Shown piece by piece: positions 46,153 to 56,179 of a DNA stretch of 64,000 nt. The stretch spans positions 60,361 through 124,360 of the forward strand of contig JAJZTF010000005.1 of assembly GCA_021821945.1 (NCBI GenBank). Direction: 5' to 3'. Each line of letters begins with the position of its first letter. The stretch's first letter is position 1. This stretch comes from Pseudomonadota bacterium (GTDB lineage Bacteria; Pseudomonadota; Gammaproteobacteria; Burkholderiales; Gallionellaceae). The position numbers and the translations under genes are program-made. The notes beneath the pieces were generated by a model, which did no database searches, was not told the origin of the DNA, and saw only the letters and a program-made list of their open reading frames with translations.

Positions 46153-47130
46153 TCAGACAACCTCATCCGGACGGCGGCTGCCCCGCCAGAACGCCCAGGC
46201 ATCCACGCGTTCAAGCGAGCAGCGATAAAGCTGATCGGCACCCAGTACATCGAGCCTCAGCCCTGAAATCCTTCCCTGGCGCAACGCCTGCCATATTGGC
46301 TTTGCATAGCCGGCTTCAAAATCCTGCAGCGCGGCGCGCCATGCCGGAAGATCCCCGCTCTGCAGGCTTGCTCTCAGTCCGGTGAAGACGAGCAATTCAT
46401 CGCCATGCTCGCTCTGCCATGAAGGCTGCCAGGGTTTGAACGGAATGCCGGCGGATGAGGAAAGCATCTCCGTCAGCACCTCATCGGAACATGCATGGCC
46501 GAATGAAGCGCTCACCCTGGCATCCTTTCCTTCGCCCCACAACCAGACGCTGTTGACCGCCAGTTCGCCTCCCGCCTCTCGCACTTCGTTGACAGGATGT
46601 GCAAACAACAGCATCTGCATCTCGTTGAACAGCTGACGCCAGCGCCGCTCGTCGGCTCCCCTGGGCAGATTGCCGTGGATGTTGCGAAAGGCCGCCTGCG
46701 ACAGCGGCGTGGTCGCAATGTCGGGAAGACCATCCAGCCGCACATACCAGCGGTTTGCATGCGGCGCAAAGAATTCCATGCCCTGTCCGGCAAAGTGCGC
46801 GTTGAGGCTCTTGCAGAATTCCGCCGCCTCTTCGGCGCCGACAGGGATGTCAGGCAGCAGCACCACCTGTTCGCGCTCCAGTCTCACATGCGCGGGATCT
46901 GCGCGCATCCAGATGCCAGACGGAAGTCCGTCGTAGGATGCGCAAATCGGCGCAAGCCCGCCAGACAATCCGAAAAGCCCGCTCAACAAGGCTTCGCAGG
47001 AAACCGCGGGGTGCATCCGCATTTTTCCGCGTGCCAGCATTCTTTCCAGCGCCGGAAGTCGCAACCCCTCGCAGGCTGCAAGATCCTTGGGCAGAAACAG
47101 ATCGGCGACAACCAGATGAACATTTTTCAT
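46153..47130 (-). CDS. Conserved hypothetical protein, possibly phosphoglycerate-mutase/alkaline-phosphatase-like
   Basis: Intact ORF MKNVHLVVADLFLPKDLAACEGLRLPALERMLARGK; weak family recognition only. Confidence 0.6.
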   Translation of the reverse strand: MKNVHLVVADLFLPKDLAACEGLRLPALERMLARGKMRMHPAVSCEALLSGLFGLSGGLAPICASYDGLPSGIWMRADPAHVRLEREQVVLLPDIPVGAEEAAEFCKSLNAHFAGQGMEFFAPHANRWYVRLDGLPDIATTPLSQAAFRNIHGNLPRGADERRWRQLFNEMQMLLFAHPVNEVREAGGELAVNSVWLWGEGKDARVSASFGHACSDEVLTEMLSSSAGIPFKPWQPSWQSEHGDELLVFTGLRASLQSGDLPAWRAALQDFEAGYAKPIWQALRQGRISGLRLDVLGADQLYRCSLERVDAWAFWRGSRRPDEVV

Positions 47131-47258
47131 GCGGGAAGTTTAACCTATCCCATGATAGATCAACCAGAAAGGCTGACATCTCCTACACAAACTTTCCGCC
47201 AAAAATCAGGCAGGTTGTGGCAAACTAGCAGACTGTTCCAATAACCCGATCATTTACC

Positions 47259-48503
47259 TTGCAACCCTACGAGCTCTTCATCGGCCTGCGCTATACGCGC
47301 GCAAAAAGGCGGAATCACTTCATCTCCTTCATCTCGCTGATCTCCATGCTGGGCATGGCGCTGGGCGTGATGGCGCTGATCGTCGTGCTGTCGGTGATGA
47401 ACGGTTTCCAGAAGGAAATTCGCGCCCGCATGCTGGGCGCCACGCCGGAACTCGAAGTGGTGGCAGACGGTGGGCGCATGGAAGACTGGCAGGGCATATT
47501 GGGCAGGATAGAAGGCAATCCCGAAGTGCGAGCCGCCGCTCCCTATGTATCCGGCCAAGGCATGCTTTCCTTCGGCCAGAGCGTCCAGGGAGTGATGATC
47601 CGGGGCATAGATCCGGCCAGGGAGGCCTCGATTACCGAACTTGCAAGCAAGGTCAAGGAAGGCTCGCTGACCGACCTCCTGCCTGGCGGATTCGGCATCG
47701 TGCTGGGTTCGGACCTCGCCCGCGCGCTGGGCGTGCGGATGAACGACAAGATCATGCTGATCGCACCGCGGGGATCGATCACGCCGGCGGGAATGATGCC
47801 ACGCCTGAAGCAATTCCGCGTGACGGGCATTTTCGAGGTCGGCATGGCGCCATACGACAACAGCCTTGCGCTCATCAACATCTCTGATGCGCAGAAGCTT
47901 TTTCAGCTGGGCGATGCCGTGACCGGCATCAGCACGAGGCTCAAGGATGTCGACCGGGCTCCCTATGTGGCAGGCGAACTGCAGCGTCTGCTTCCTCCCG
48001 ACATCTACGCCAATGACTGGACGCACGCAAACAGCAACTACTTCAGCGCCGTGAAGATGGAAAAGAAAATGATGTTCATCATCCTGTCGCTGATCGTCGC
48101 GGTGGCCGCGTTCAACATCGTATCCACCCTGGTGATGGCAGTCACCGACAAGCAGGCTGACATCGCGATCTTGCGCACGCTGGGGGCATCGCCATTCAGC
48201 ATCATGAAGATATTCATCGTGCAAGGCGTGGTGATCGGATTGATAGGCACGCTGGCAGGCAGCATCTCGGGGATCGTGCTGGCGCTCAATCTCGACGTGG
48301 TCGTGCCCTTCATCGAACACCTTTTCGGCGTGCAGTTTCTGTCCAAGGACGTGTATTACATCAGCGAACTGCCCTCGGATCTGCGCTACCACGAAGTCAT
48401 GCTGGTGTCGGGCATCTCCTTTCTGATCAGCCTGATCGCCACCATTTACCCGAGCTATCGTGCATCCCAGACACAACCGGCAGAGGCGTTGCGCTATGAG
48501 TGA
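47259..48503 (+). CDS. lolC: Lipoprotein-releasing ABC transporter permease LolC/LolE
   Basis: [55 protein letters not shown] start. Confidence 0.95.
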   Translation: MQPYELFIGLRYTRAKRRNHFISFISLISMLGMALGVMALIVVLSVMNGFQKEIRARMLGATPELEVVADGGRMEDWQGILGRIEGNPEVRAAAPYVSGQGMLSFGQSVQGVMIRGIDPAREASITELASKVKEGSLTDLLPGGFGIVLGSDLARALGVRMNDKIMLIAPRGSITPAGMMPRLKQFRVTGIFEVGMAPYDNSLALINISDAQKLFQLGDAVTGISTRLKDVDRAPYVAGELQRLLPPDIYANDWTHANSNYFSAVKMEKKMMFIILSLIVAVAAFNIVSTLVMAVTDKQADIAILRTLGASPFSIMKIFIVQGVVIGLIGTLAGSISGIVLALNLDVVVPFIEHLFGVQFLSKDVYYISELPSDLRYHEVMLVSGISFLISLIATIYPSYRASQTQPAEALRYE

Positions 48504-49227
48504 CAACAGGATTGGGAACCAGGAATTGAAAAGCGGGCAAGTGATCGCCTGCCGCGACCTCTGCAAGACCTATTTGCTGGGCAAGCTTGAAGTGCCCGTG
48601 CTGAAGAGCGTCACCTTAACGGTTGAACGCGGCGAGCGCATCGCGATCGTCGGCGCATCGGGCTCGGGCAAGAGCACTCTGCTGCATCTTCTGGGCGGCC
48701 TGGACAATGCGACCAGCGGCAGCGTGCAGATTCTGGGGCAGGAAGTGGAGAAAATGAATGAAGTGCAGAGGGGAAGAATCCGCAACCAGTCTTTGGGTTT
48801 CGTCTATCAGTTCCACCATCTGCTGCCGGAATTCACCGCGCTGGAAAACGTCTCGATGCCACTTCTGATACGCGGCATGAAGCGCAAGGATGCCGCCCCC
48901 ATAGCCTCCTCGATGCTCGAAAGAGTCGGACTCGCGCACCGCATCCACCATCTGCCCGCGGAACTCTCGGGAGGAGAGCGCCAAAGAGCCGCGGTCGCGC
49001 GCGCCCTGGTCACGAGGCCCGCCTGCGTGCTGGCGGACGAGCCCACCGGAAATCTCGACAGGAAAAGCGCAGAGCTCCTGTTCGACCTGATGCAGCAGTT
49101 GAACGAGGAACTGGGCACGAGCTTCATCGTCGTCACCCATGATCTTGGGCTTGCCTCGCGCATGCAAAAAAGCCTGCAGCTGATCGATGGCAGCATCAAC
49201 GGCGCCTCTTCCTGCCTTGCCACCTGA
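48496..49227 (+). CDS. lolD: Lipoprotein-releasing ABC transporter ATP-binding protein LolD
   Basis: [49 protein letters not shown]. Confidence 0.97.
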   Translation: MSDNRIGNQELKSGQVIACRDLCKTYLLGKLEVPVLKSVTLTVERGERIAIVGASGSGKSTLLHLLGGLDNATSGSVQILGQEVEKMNEVQRGRIRNQSLGFVYQFHHLLPEFTALENVSMPLLIRGMKRKDAAPIASSMLERVGLAHRIHHLPAELSGGERQRAAVARALVTRPACVLADEPTGNLDRKSAELLFDLMQQLNEELGTSFIVVTHDLGLASRMQKSLQLIDGSINGASSCLAT

Positions 49228-49714
49228 TCACGACGAAAACTCTCCAGGCAACCCGCACGGCCAGATAGCCCATGATCGAGAGACTTATTCCCAGAAGCGG
49301 CAAACCGAACAAAAGCGGCTTGCCCAAACCCGTAAGCCAGCTCCACAATCCATCGGCATGCAGGCTGGGGAAGGCATGCGGCACGTCCTTCAATGCAGAT
49401 CCCTCGACCCACATGCCTATCCGGTAGGCCAGAAGATAAATCGGCACGATGGTGAAGGGATTGGTGTAGAGCGTGGTAAACAGCGCAACGGGCAGATTGA
49501 CGCGGAACAGCACCGCCAGCAGGGCCGCGCTCAGCATCTGCAGCGGCCCGGGTATCAGGCCGCAAAACAGGCCGACAGCAACGCCGCCCGCGACAGCGCG
49601 CCGATGCAGATGCCAGAGATTGGGGTTTTTCAGCCAGCTACCGAAAGGCTTGAGCCACCGGCTTTCCCTGACTGTGTCGTGATCCGGCAAAAACCTGCGC
49701 AGAAAGTTTTTCAT
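49196..49714 (-). CDS. DUF2062-family membrane protein
   Basis: [56 protein letters not shown]. Confidence 0.85.
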   Translation of the reverse strand: MKNFLRRFLPDHDTVRESRWLKPFGSWLKNPNLWHLHRRAVAGGVAVGLFCGLIPGPLQMLSAALLAVLFRVNLPVALFTTLYTNPFTIVPIYLLAYRIGMWVEGSALKDVPHAFPSLHADGLWSWLTGLGKPLLFGLPLLGISLSIMGYLAVRVAWRVFVVIRWQGRKRRR

Positions 49715-49756
49715 GACCCATTCTACGCATAGCCGGCAATTTGTTCAGCAAAGCGT

Positions 49757-50047
49757 TCATGCAGCGCTTAAACGCTCTTTCCACTTGCCATCGATGACAT
49801 GCAGCGGTATCGCATGGTCGGGAAGCTTCTTGAGCTTTGCCAACTCCTGCTGCGCAGCCGCAAGCTTGTCGCAAAGCGTCGCATTGCATGCCTCGAGCGA
49901 GGCGATGCGCTTTAGCAGATGCGCGGTGCGCTGTTCCACTTTCTCTTCAAGATAATAGCGGTGCTCGTGCAGCTCCGCCATCAATTCCTTGTACATGATT
50001 TCGCTGATAAACGGCCTGACCCCGGATTCATCTCCATTCAACATCAT
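49757..50047 (-). CDS. Hypothetical coiled-coil protein (96 aa)
   Basis: MMLNGDESGVRPFISEIMYKELMAELHEHRYYLEEKVEQRTAHLLKRIASLEACNATLCDKLAAAQQELAKLKK. Confidence 0.65.
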   Translation of the reverse strand: MMLNGDESGVRPFISEIMYKELMAELHEHRYYLEEKVEQRTAHLLKRIASLEACNATLCDKLAAAQQELAKLKKLPDHAIPLHVIDGKWKERLSAA

Positions 50048-50196
50048 CTTGCCCTCCGCTAGATTTTCCCACAAGGATTTTTGGAACTGACAGATCACAA
50101 AACCTGATCAACATAACACGATGAGGTTACAGTTTTGTGATCGAAACATGCATGCGACCACGGGAGGAAGGAAGAAGTTCAATGGCCGGAGTGAAT

Positions 50197-50226
50197 GCAA
50201 GAAGCCCGGCATGAAGCCGGGCTTCC
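50197..50226 (-). terminator. Candidate terminator downstream of efp
   Basis: Inverted repeat gaagcccggc-atga-agccgggcttc just past the efp stop; only a weak T-tract. Confidence 0.5.
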
Positions 50227-50248
50227 CGAGGAAAAAGCCTGTGCCCGC

Positions 50249-50803
50249 TCAGGCGCGCTTCTTGAACTCGTTGGTGCGGGTGTCGATCTCGATCTTGTCG
50301 CCGATTTCGATGAATGCCGCAACCGGCAGCTCGAATCCGCCGGTGATCTTGGCAGGCTTCATCACCTTGCCGGATGTGTCGCCACGCACCGCAGGCTCGG
50401 TGTAGATCACTTCCCTGACGATGGTGTTGGGGAGTTCGACCGAGATCGCCTTGTCGTTGTAGAAGACGACTTCGCAGGGCATGCCGTCTTCGATGTAGTT
50501 GATCGCATCGCCCATGCTTTCCGCTTCGATCTCGTACTGGTTGTACTCCTCGTCCATGAACACGTACATCGGCTCGGCAAAATAGGAATAGGTGCATTCC
50601 TTGCGATCCAGTATGATCTGGTCGAACTTGTCGTCCGCGCTGTAGACCGCTTCCTTGCCGGCTTCCGTCAGCAGGTTTTTCATCTTCATCTTGACCACCG
50701 AACCGTTGCGGCCGGAACGGCTGTATTCCGCCTTCAGGATCACCATCGGGTCGGAACCGACCATGATGACGTTGCCCGCGCGCAATTCTTGTGCTGTTTT
50801 CAT
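50249..50803 (-). CDS. efp: Elongation factor P (Arg32 type)
   Basis: [46 protein letters not shown]; Arg at position 32. Confidence 0.97.
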   Translation of the reverse strand: MKTAQELRAGNVIMVGSDPMVILKAEYSRSGRNGSVVKMKMKNLLTEAGKEAVYSADDKFDQIILDRKECTYSYFAEPMYVFMDEEYNQYEIEAESMGDAINYIEDGMPCEVVFYNDKAISVELPNTIVREVIYTEPAVRGDTSGKVMKPAKITGGFELPVAAFIEIGDKIEIDTRTNEFKKRA

Positions 50804-50816
50804 GTTTACTGCCCTT

Positions 50817-51956
50817 CTATTTGAAGGCGCGCATTGTACCGATTTCCTGAAAATAATCCAGCAAATTCAAAGCAAGGTTGTTTTCCGACAATTCGTCGGC
50901 CCAGGCCATAGCGCACCTTTCCAATTCAGCCCGGGCGGATAAAAATTCACTCCATGCATGGACCATCGAATGCCCATTTCCGTTCCAGGCTTCCCAAAAT
51001 TTCCGCATCGCTTCCGCCCCGTCCACTGTAAGTCGTCCGCAATAGCGGTCCAGGAAGGCCTCGAGCTTGACCCAGTGCACTCCGTCTTGCTGGGGATAGA
51101 TCTGCCAAACGAAGGGCTTCCCGGCCCACTGGGCGCGCACGAACGAATCCTCCCCCCGCACGAAGTTGATGTCGCATGCCCAGAGCAGTTCGTCATACTT
51201 CTCCTGCTCGAAGAAAGGCAGCACGGCAACCTGCAGATTGCCCGTCGCATCACCATATTCCGCGATATAGCGCCTGACCTGGGGCAGGATGCGCCCTTCC
51301 GGCACCAGGCACAATATTTTCTGCGAACCCTTTGCCCAGGCATCGAAAAGATCAAAAAGCGCGGCATTCTCGTAGGAAAACAGGGAGACCCTGAGCGTGC
51401 CTTCGAGAGGGACCTCCATTTTCAGTTCGTTCCAGAAATTCTCCAGACCCCGCCTCAGGAACGCATCTCTTTTTGCAAAAAGGCCGCTTTCCAGTATCAG
51501 GCCGCCTGTCTTTTTGGTGAACCCGGGGAAAAAGAAATGCCGGGTCAGGGGTGGCCTGGGGGATGGCAGCTTGTGACAACCCTCAACCCAGTCTTCCGCC
51601 GAGAGATATTCGAGGTTGATCCAGACATGGGATGTATCCATTTGGGCGATATAAGGTTCCGGAAGCATGCAGGAAAACGTCTCTATCACGAGATCTGAAG
51701 GGTTGACCTTCGGAAATTCCCCGCCCCACAGCCTCACTTCCACCCCGCGGCAGCGCTGGACATCGAGTGCAGCGTCTGCCTCCGGACAGAGCATGGAGAG
51801 ACTTTTCAAGTCATCTACCCACAGCCTGACAGCAAGGCCAAACTCGTTTGCAAGCTGGCGGGCAAGGCGCCAGCAGACACCGATATCGCCATAGTTGTCG
51901 ACCACCCTGCAGAAGATGTCGCATGAATATCTTTTCAATTGACCGACCCGCCTCAA
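50817..51956 (-). CDS. earP: EF-P arginine rhamnosyltransferase EarP (DUF2331)
   Basis: [38 protein letters not shown] ... [38 protein letters not shown]. Confidence 0.95.
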   Translation of the reverse strand: MRRVGQLKRYSCDIFCRVVDNYGDIGVCWRLARQLANEFGLAVRLWVDDLKSLSMLCPEADAALDVQRCRGVEVRLWGGEFPKVNPSDLVIETFSCMLPEPYIAQMDTSHVWINLEYLSAEDWVEGCHKLPSPRPPLTRHFFFPGFTKKTGGLILESGLFAKRDAFLRRGLENFWNELKMEVPLEGTLRVSLFSYENAALFDLFDAWAKGSQKILCLVPEGRILPQVRRYIAEYGDATGNLQVAVLPFFEQEKYDELLWACDINFVRGEDSFVRAQWAGKPFVWQIYPQQDGVHWVKLEAFLDRYCGRLTVDGAEAMRKFWEAWNGNGHSMVHAWSEFLSARAELERCAMAWADELSENNLALNLLDYFQEIGTMRAFK

Positions 51957-52141
51957 GAAGGCAACCGTTCGTCTGCTTCAGGACCGTTCATCGCCACCCT
52001 GCAACCTGTCATGTCAGGTTCATGACCGCTTGTTGGATGGAAGACCTTGTGCCATTGACCAGCAAGCTGCCAGGAAGGAGAATCCACCCACACCCCCGAA
52101 GTCCGCGTTGTTCTCCCCCTCCGGAACAGCGCGGCATTTTT

Positions 52142-52783
52142 TTATTCCCTGGGTTTTCCATAAGTCGAAAAACGGTTCAGCGCGTCGGCGAATTCCTCCT
52201 GGCTCAGCAAGACGGGCTCGCCCACGGAAAGCGCGCGCATGTATAGCTCGCAAAGGTTCTCGACCTCCACGGTGTTCCTGAACGCCTCATCCATATCCTT
52301 GCCTGCCGCAATCATGCCGTGGTTTGCCAACAGGCAAGCCTTGCGGTCCCTCATCGCAAGCAGGGCATTGTCAGACAGGGCCTGAGTGCCGAAGGTCGCA
52401 TACTTCGCACAGCGCAGGCTGTCCCCGCCCAGCAGCGCCAGCATGTAGTGGAATGGCGGAATGTCCCGTCTCAGGCAGGCAAGCGAGGTTGCCGCATTGG
52501 AATGCGTATGGATGACCGCATTGAATTCAACACGCCCCGCATAGATGTCGCGATGGAACAGCCATTCCGAGGAAGGCTTCCAGCGCCCGCGCGGCTCACC
52601 CGAAAGATTCACGAACACGATGTCTTCTTCGGTCAGCCCTTCCGCGCCGAAGCCGGATGGCGTGATCAGAAAGCCGTCTTCAAACCTGACGCTGAGATTC
52701 CCGGCGCTTCCGTGGCTAAGCCCCATGGAATCGAGCCGCCTGGTCATGCGCACGAGTTCTGCGCGCAGTTCATTTTCCATCAT
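52142..52783 (-). CDS. Class II aldolase/adducin-family protein (candidate Ald2- or MtnB-type)
   Basis: GLSHGSAGNLSVRFEDGFLITPSG ... EWLFHRDIYAGRVEFNAVIHTHSNAATSLAC ... LLANHGMIAAG. Confidence 0.88.
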   Translation of the reverse strand: MMENELRAELVRMTRRLDSMGLSHGSAGNLSVRFEDGFLITPSGFGAEGLTEEDIVFVNLSGEPRGRWKPSSEWLFHRDIYAGRVEFNAVIHTHSNAATSLACLRRDIPPFHYMLALLGGDSLRCAKYATFGTQALSDNALLAMRDRKACLLANHGMIAAGKDMDEAFRNTVEVENLCELYMRALSVGEPVLLSQEEFADALNRFSTYGKPRE

Positions 52784-53862
52784 CTTCCCTCCAATTGCTC
52801 GCGAATCATGCCTTCATCAGGCGCCACCACTCCCCGCTCCGTGATCAGTCCGCTCACGAGCCTTGCCGGCGTCACGTCGAACGCAGGATTCGCAGCTTTG
52901 GCACCCAGGGGCGCGATGCGCATGCGGCGGATTTCCCCGTCGTCGCAGAGCCCGGACATGTAACACACCTCGTCCTCCCCCCGCTCCTCTATGGGAATCT
53001 CCCTGATTCCATCGCTCATTGCCGGATCCAGCGTCGGACCCGGCATCGCCACATAGAAGGGCACCCCGTTGTCATGTGCCGCAAGCGCTTTGAGATAGGT
53101 TCCTATCTTGTTGCAGACATCCCCTCTTGCCGTCACGCGATCCGCGCCCACGATCACCATGTCCACGAGGCCGTGCTGCATCAGATGCCCGCCCGCATTG
53201 TCCACGATCACCGTGTGCGGCACGCCGTGCTGCATGAGTTCCCATGCAGTAAGGCTCGCCCCCTGGTTGCGCGGGCGCGTCTCGTCAACCCAGACATGCA
53301 GGTCAATGCCCGCATCGAATGCGGCATACACGGGGGCCAGGGCCGTGCCCCAGTCGACCGTCGCAAGCCAGCCTGCATTGCAGTGCGTGAGCATGTTTAC
53401 CGTCGAGCCCTTTTTCCTGTGCAAGTTCTGAATCAGCTCAAGGCCATGCCTTCCGATGGATGCATTGATTTCGACATCCTCGTCGGCAATCCGCCGCGCT
53501 TCATTCCATGCGGCATGAGCCCGCTCCCCTTCCGGCAATGGTGACAGCAGCGCGCGCATGCGTTCCACGGCCCATTTCAGATTGACCGCAGTGGGCCTCG
53601 CCTTCACCAGCAGGTCGCAGCTCGCCTTGAGTGCCGCATCGGATGCATGGTGCTGCATCGACAGGGCCACACCATAAGCCCCGGTCACGCCGATCAGCGG
53701 CGCACCCCTGACCTGCATCCCGCGTATCGCACGCTCGGCATCGCGCATGTTCTCGAGGCGCAAAGTCACGAACTCGTGCGGCAGCCTGGTCTGATCGATG
53801 ATCTCCACTGCGCCGCCGGCGGTTTCCCAGATGGTGCGATACGGAATTCCCCTGACTTTCAT
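52780..53862 (-). CDS. mtnA: S-methyl-5-thioribose-1-phosphate isomerase
   Basis: MKVRGIPYRTIWETAGGAVEIIDQTRLPHEFVTLRLENMRDAERAIRGMQVRGAPLIGVTGAYG; CNAGWLATVDWGTALAPVY. Confidence 0.96.
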   Translation of the reverse strand: MKVRGIPYRTIWETAGGAVEIIDQTRLPHEFVTLRLENMRDAERAIRGMQVRGAPLIGVTGAYGVALSMQHHASDAALKASCDLLVKARPTAVNLKWAVERMRALLSPLPEGERAHAAWNEARRIADEDVEINASIGRHGLELIQNLHRKKGSTVNMLTHCNAGWLATVDWGTALAPVYAAFDAGIDLHVWVDETRPRNQGASLTAWELMQHGVPHTVIVDNAGGHLMQHGLVDMVIVGADRVTARGDVCNKIGTYLKALAAHDNGVPFYVAMPGPTLDPAMSDGIREIPIEERGEDEVCYMSGLCDDGEIRRMRIAPLGAKAANPAFDVTPARLVSGLITERGVVAPDEGMIREQLEGR

Positions 53863-54389
53863 CACTCTCCCTCGAACTCGCAGAGGGCAAAAACCTTGTG
53901 CCCGTGTTTTTCGAGCCGTGCCCGCCCGCCTATGTCCGGCAGGTCGATCACGAAACAGCATTCAACAACGATGCCGCCCATGTCCTCGATCAGCTTCACC
54001 GCGGCTTCGGCCGTGCCTCCGGTTGCGATCAGGTCATCGACCAGCAATACACGCTCGCCTTTCTGTATCGCATCCACATGCATCTCGATGCGGTCCGTTC
54101 CATATTCGAGCTGATAATCCCGTCCCACCGTCTCTGCAGGCAGCTTGCCGCGCTTTCTGATCGGCACGAAGCCGACACCCAGTTCATAGGCAACAGGGGA
54201 GCCTACGATGAATCCGCGCGATTCGATGCCGGCCACCTTGTCGATTTTGAGATGCTTGTAGCGCGCGACGATCTCGTTGATCGTGGTGCGCAAACCCACA
54301 GGATCCTTGAGCAGGGTGGTGATGTCGCGGAACATGATCCCCTGGTGAGGATAATGCGGAACGGTTCTTATGCGTGATTTGATGGGCAT
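53862..54389 (-). CDS. apt: Adenine phosphoribosyltransferase
   Basis: IRTVPHYPHQGIMFRDITTLLKDP; VLLVDDLIATGGTAEAAVKLI. Confidence 0.97.
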   Translation of the reverse strand: MPIKSRIRTVPHYPHQGIMFRDITTLLKDPVGLRTTINEIVARYKHLKIDKVAGIESRGFIVGSPVAYELGVGFVPIRKRGKLPAETVGRDYQLEYGTDRIEMHVDAIQKGERVLLVDDLIATGGTAEAAVKLIEDMGGIVVECCFVIDLPDIGGRARLEKHGHKVFALCEFEGE

Positions 54390-54395
54390 GATAAG

Positions 54396-55265
54396 TCAGG
54401 AAGAGGATTTGAGGACTCGGCCTGCAACGGCGGAGAGTTTTTTTATCATCGCGGGATCGCGCGCTTCGGGCGCGGTCAGGATAGCATATTGCAGCGCGGA
54501 CCGGCATGCGCATCCAGACGCAGCCTCATCGCCCGACACCTGCACCGAAACCTCCCTGACCAGGGAACGCGCGCGGTCGGCATTGGCAAGCAGCACCTTC
54601 ACGATTGCATCCACCGTCACGTTGTCGTGATCGGGATGCCAGCAGTCGTAATCCGTCACCATCGCAACCGAGGCATAACACATCTCCGCCTCCCTCGCGA
54701 GCTTCGCCTCGGGCATGTTGGTCATGCCGATCACATCGCACTGCCAGCTTCTGTAAAGCGCCGATTCTGCGAGCGTGGAAAACTGCATTCCTTCCATCAC
54801 GAGATAGGTGCCGCCCTGCACGGCGCGTATGCCGATGCGCGTCGCAGCCTCATGAAGATGCCTGCCAAGGCGGCTGCATACCGGATGCGCCATCGAGACA
54901 TGAGCGACCAGCCCCGAGCCAAAAAAGCTCTTCTCGCGCGCGAAGGTGCGGTCTATGAACTGGTCGACGATCACGAATGTGCCTGGCGCAAGATCCTCCC
55001 TCAAAGATCCGACCGCGCTGACTGAAACGATGTCGGTCACCCCCAGGCGCTTCAATGCGTCGATGTTTGCCCGGTAATTGATGTCGGAGGGGGAGATGCG
55101 ATGTCCCCGCCCGTGGCGCGGCAGGAATGCAATCGGGTTGCCTGCCAGACTGGCCAGCAGCACCTCGTCCGAAGGCTCGCCGAAGGGCGAATCCGTCCTG
55201 ATCCAGCGCGCATCTTCCAGCCCCTCGATATCGTAGACACCGCTACCGCCTATCACTCCCAGCAT
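54396..55265 (-). CDS. mtnP: S-methyl-5'-thioadenosine phosphorylase
   Basis: MLGVIGGSGVYDIEGLEDARWIRTDSPFGEPSDEVLLASLAGNPIAFLPRHGRGHRISPSDINYRANI. Confidence 0.95.
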   Translation of the reverse strand: MLGVIGGSGVYDIEGLEDARWIRTDSPFGEPSDEVLLASLAGNPIAFLPRHGRGHRISPSDINYRANIDALKRLGVTDIVSVSAVGSLREDLAPGTFVIVDQFIDRTFAREKSFFGSGLVAHVSMAHPVCSRLGRHLHEAATRIGIRAVQGGTYLVMEGMQFSTLAESALYRSWQCDVIGMTNMPEAKLAREAEMCYASVAMVTDYDCWHPDHDNVTVDAIVKVLLANADRARSLVREVSVQVSGDEAASGCACRSALQYAILTAPEARDPAMIKKLSAVAGRVLKSSS

Positions 55266-55267
55266 GG

Positions 55268-56170
55268 TCAGCTCTCCAGCATGAATTTGTAGATGTAATT
55301 CTGCAGCATGGTCAGATCCATGCTCTGCGTCTGAATGAATTCCATGCCATGCATGTACACTTCGCTTCCGGCCTGTGCATCGAGCTCCTGATGCACATTG
55401 CGTATCATCGCCGCAATCATGAACACCTGGCTTTCCTCGCCCAGCTGCAGGCGCAGGCTGATCGTCACCTCCTCGCCCACCTTGCCGAACGGCCTCGCAG
55501 CCTGGACCCGCGCCCCGGAAATGCTCATGTCCTCTATGATGGCCGGCGTCTTGGTTCCCGTCTCCAGGGCGTCGATCGAGCAGACCAGCTTCAGCTTGAT
55601 GCGCACTGCGCCGCGCATGTTGATCGATCTTACCTGCGCCGGAAATGCCAGATGCAGATAGGGATAAGGGACAAGGCAAACGCCGATGACATTGGTGTTG
55701 AACTCGTAGGTCTTGGTGCCCGCAAAGCCGCGCAACAGAAATCCCGTCCCTTCCTTGATGTAGCTTAGCTTATCTTCCTGCCTGGGATGCGATACCAGCA
55801 CGCTGCGCTTGTTCAGGAATCCTATCATCCTCACAAAATAGCGCTGCCTGTCGGAGGAGACATCCTGCAGCTGCACCGTATCCCCTATGCCGATTTTCAG
55901 ATCCAGGAGTTCCACAATCTGGGGGACTGGCAGCGACTTCTCCATCGCGCCGATTTTTTGCTCAGGCTGCGCAACGGGCTCAAGTCTCGCATGGCTGGGG
56001 CTTTTCTCACGATACAGCCCCCTTGAACAGAGGCCGTCCAATTGCCTTTGCGACTCGATCACCGCACCTTCCTGCATCAGCAGATGACCCGCCTTGTCAT
56101 ACAAATGCCAGGCAAGCGGCATGCCAAGAGGTATGTCTTCGGGTTTGACTGGCTGCAGCTTGCTGCTCAT
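55268..56170 (-). CDS. PilZ-domain c-di-GMP-binding protein (YcgR-like)
   Basis: PilZ motifs RGAVR (RxxxR) and DMSISG (DxSxxG). Confidence 0.88.
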   Translation of the reverse strand: MSSKLQPVKPEDIPLGMPLAWHLYDKAGHLLMQEGAVIESQRQLDGLCSRGLYREKSPSHARLEPVAQPEQKIGAMEKSLPVPQIVELLDLKIGIGDTVQLQDVSSDRQRYFVRMIGFLNKRSVLVSHPRQEDKLSYIKEGTGFLLRGFAGTKTYEFNTNVIGVCLVPYPYLHLAFPAQVRSINMRGAVRIKLKLVCSIDALETGTKTPAIIEDMSISGARVQAARPFGKVGEEVTISLRLQLGEESQVFMIAAMIRNVHQELDAQAGSEVYMHGMEFIQTQSMDLTMLQNYIYKFMLES

Positions 56171-56179
56171 GGCATCTCC

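Noticed and set aside
47250-48566. 438-aa minus-strand ORF opposite lolC/E
   Set aside because: Shadow ORF created by codon bias of the lolC/E gene.
54396-55679. 427-aa version of MtnP with N-terminal extension
   Set aside because: The extension is antisense-frame sequence of the PilZ gene; MtnP starts at MLGVIGGSGVYD (55265).
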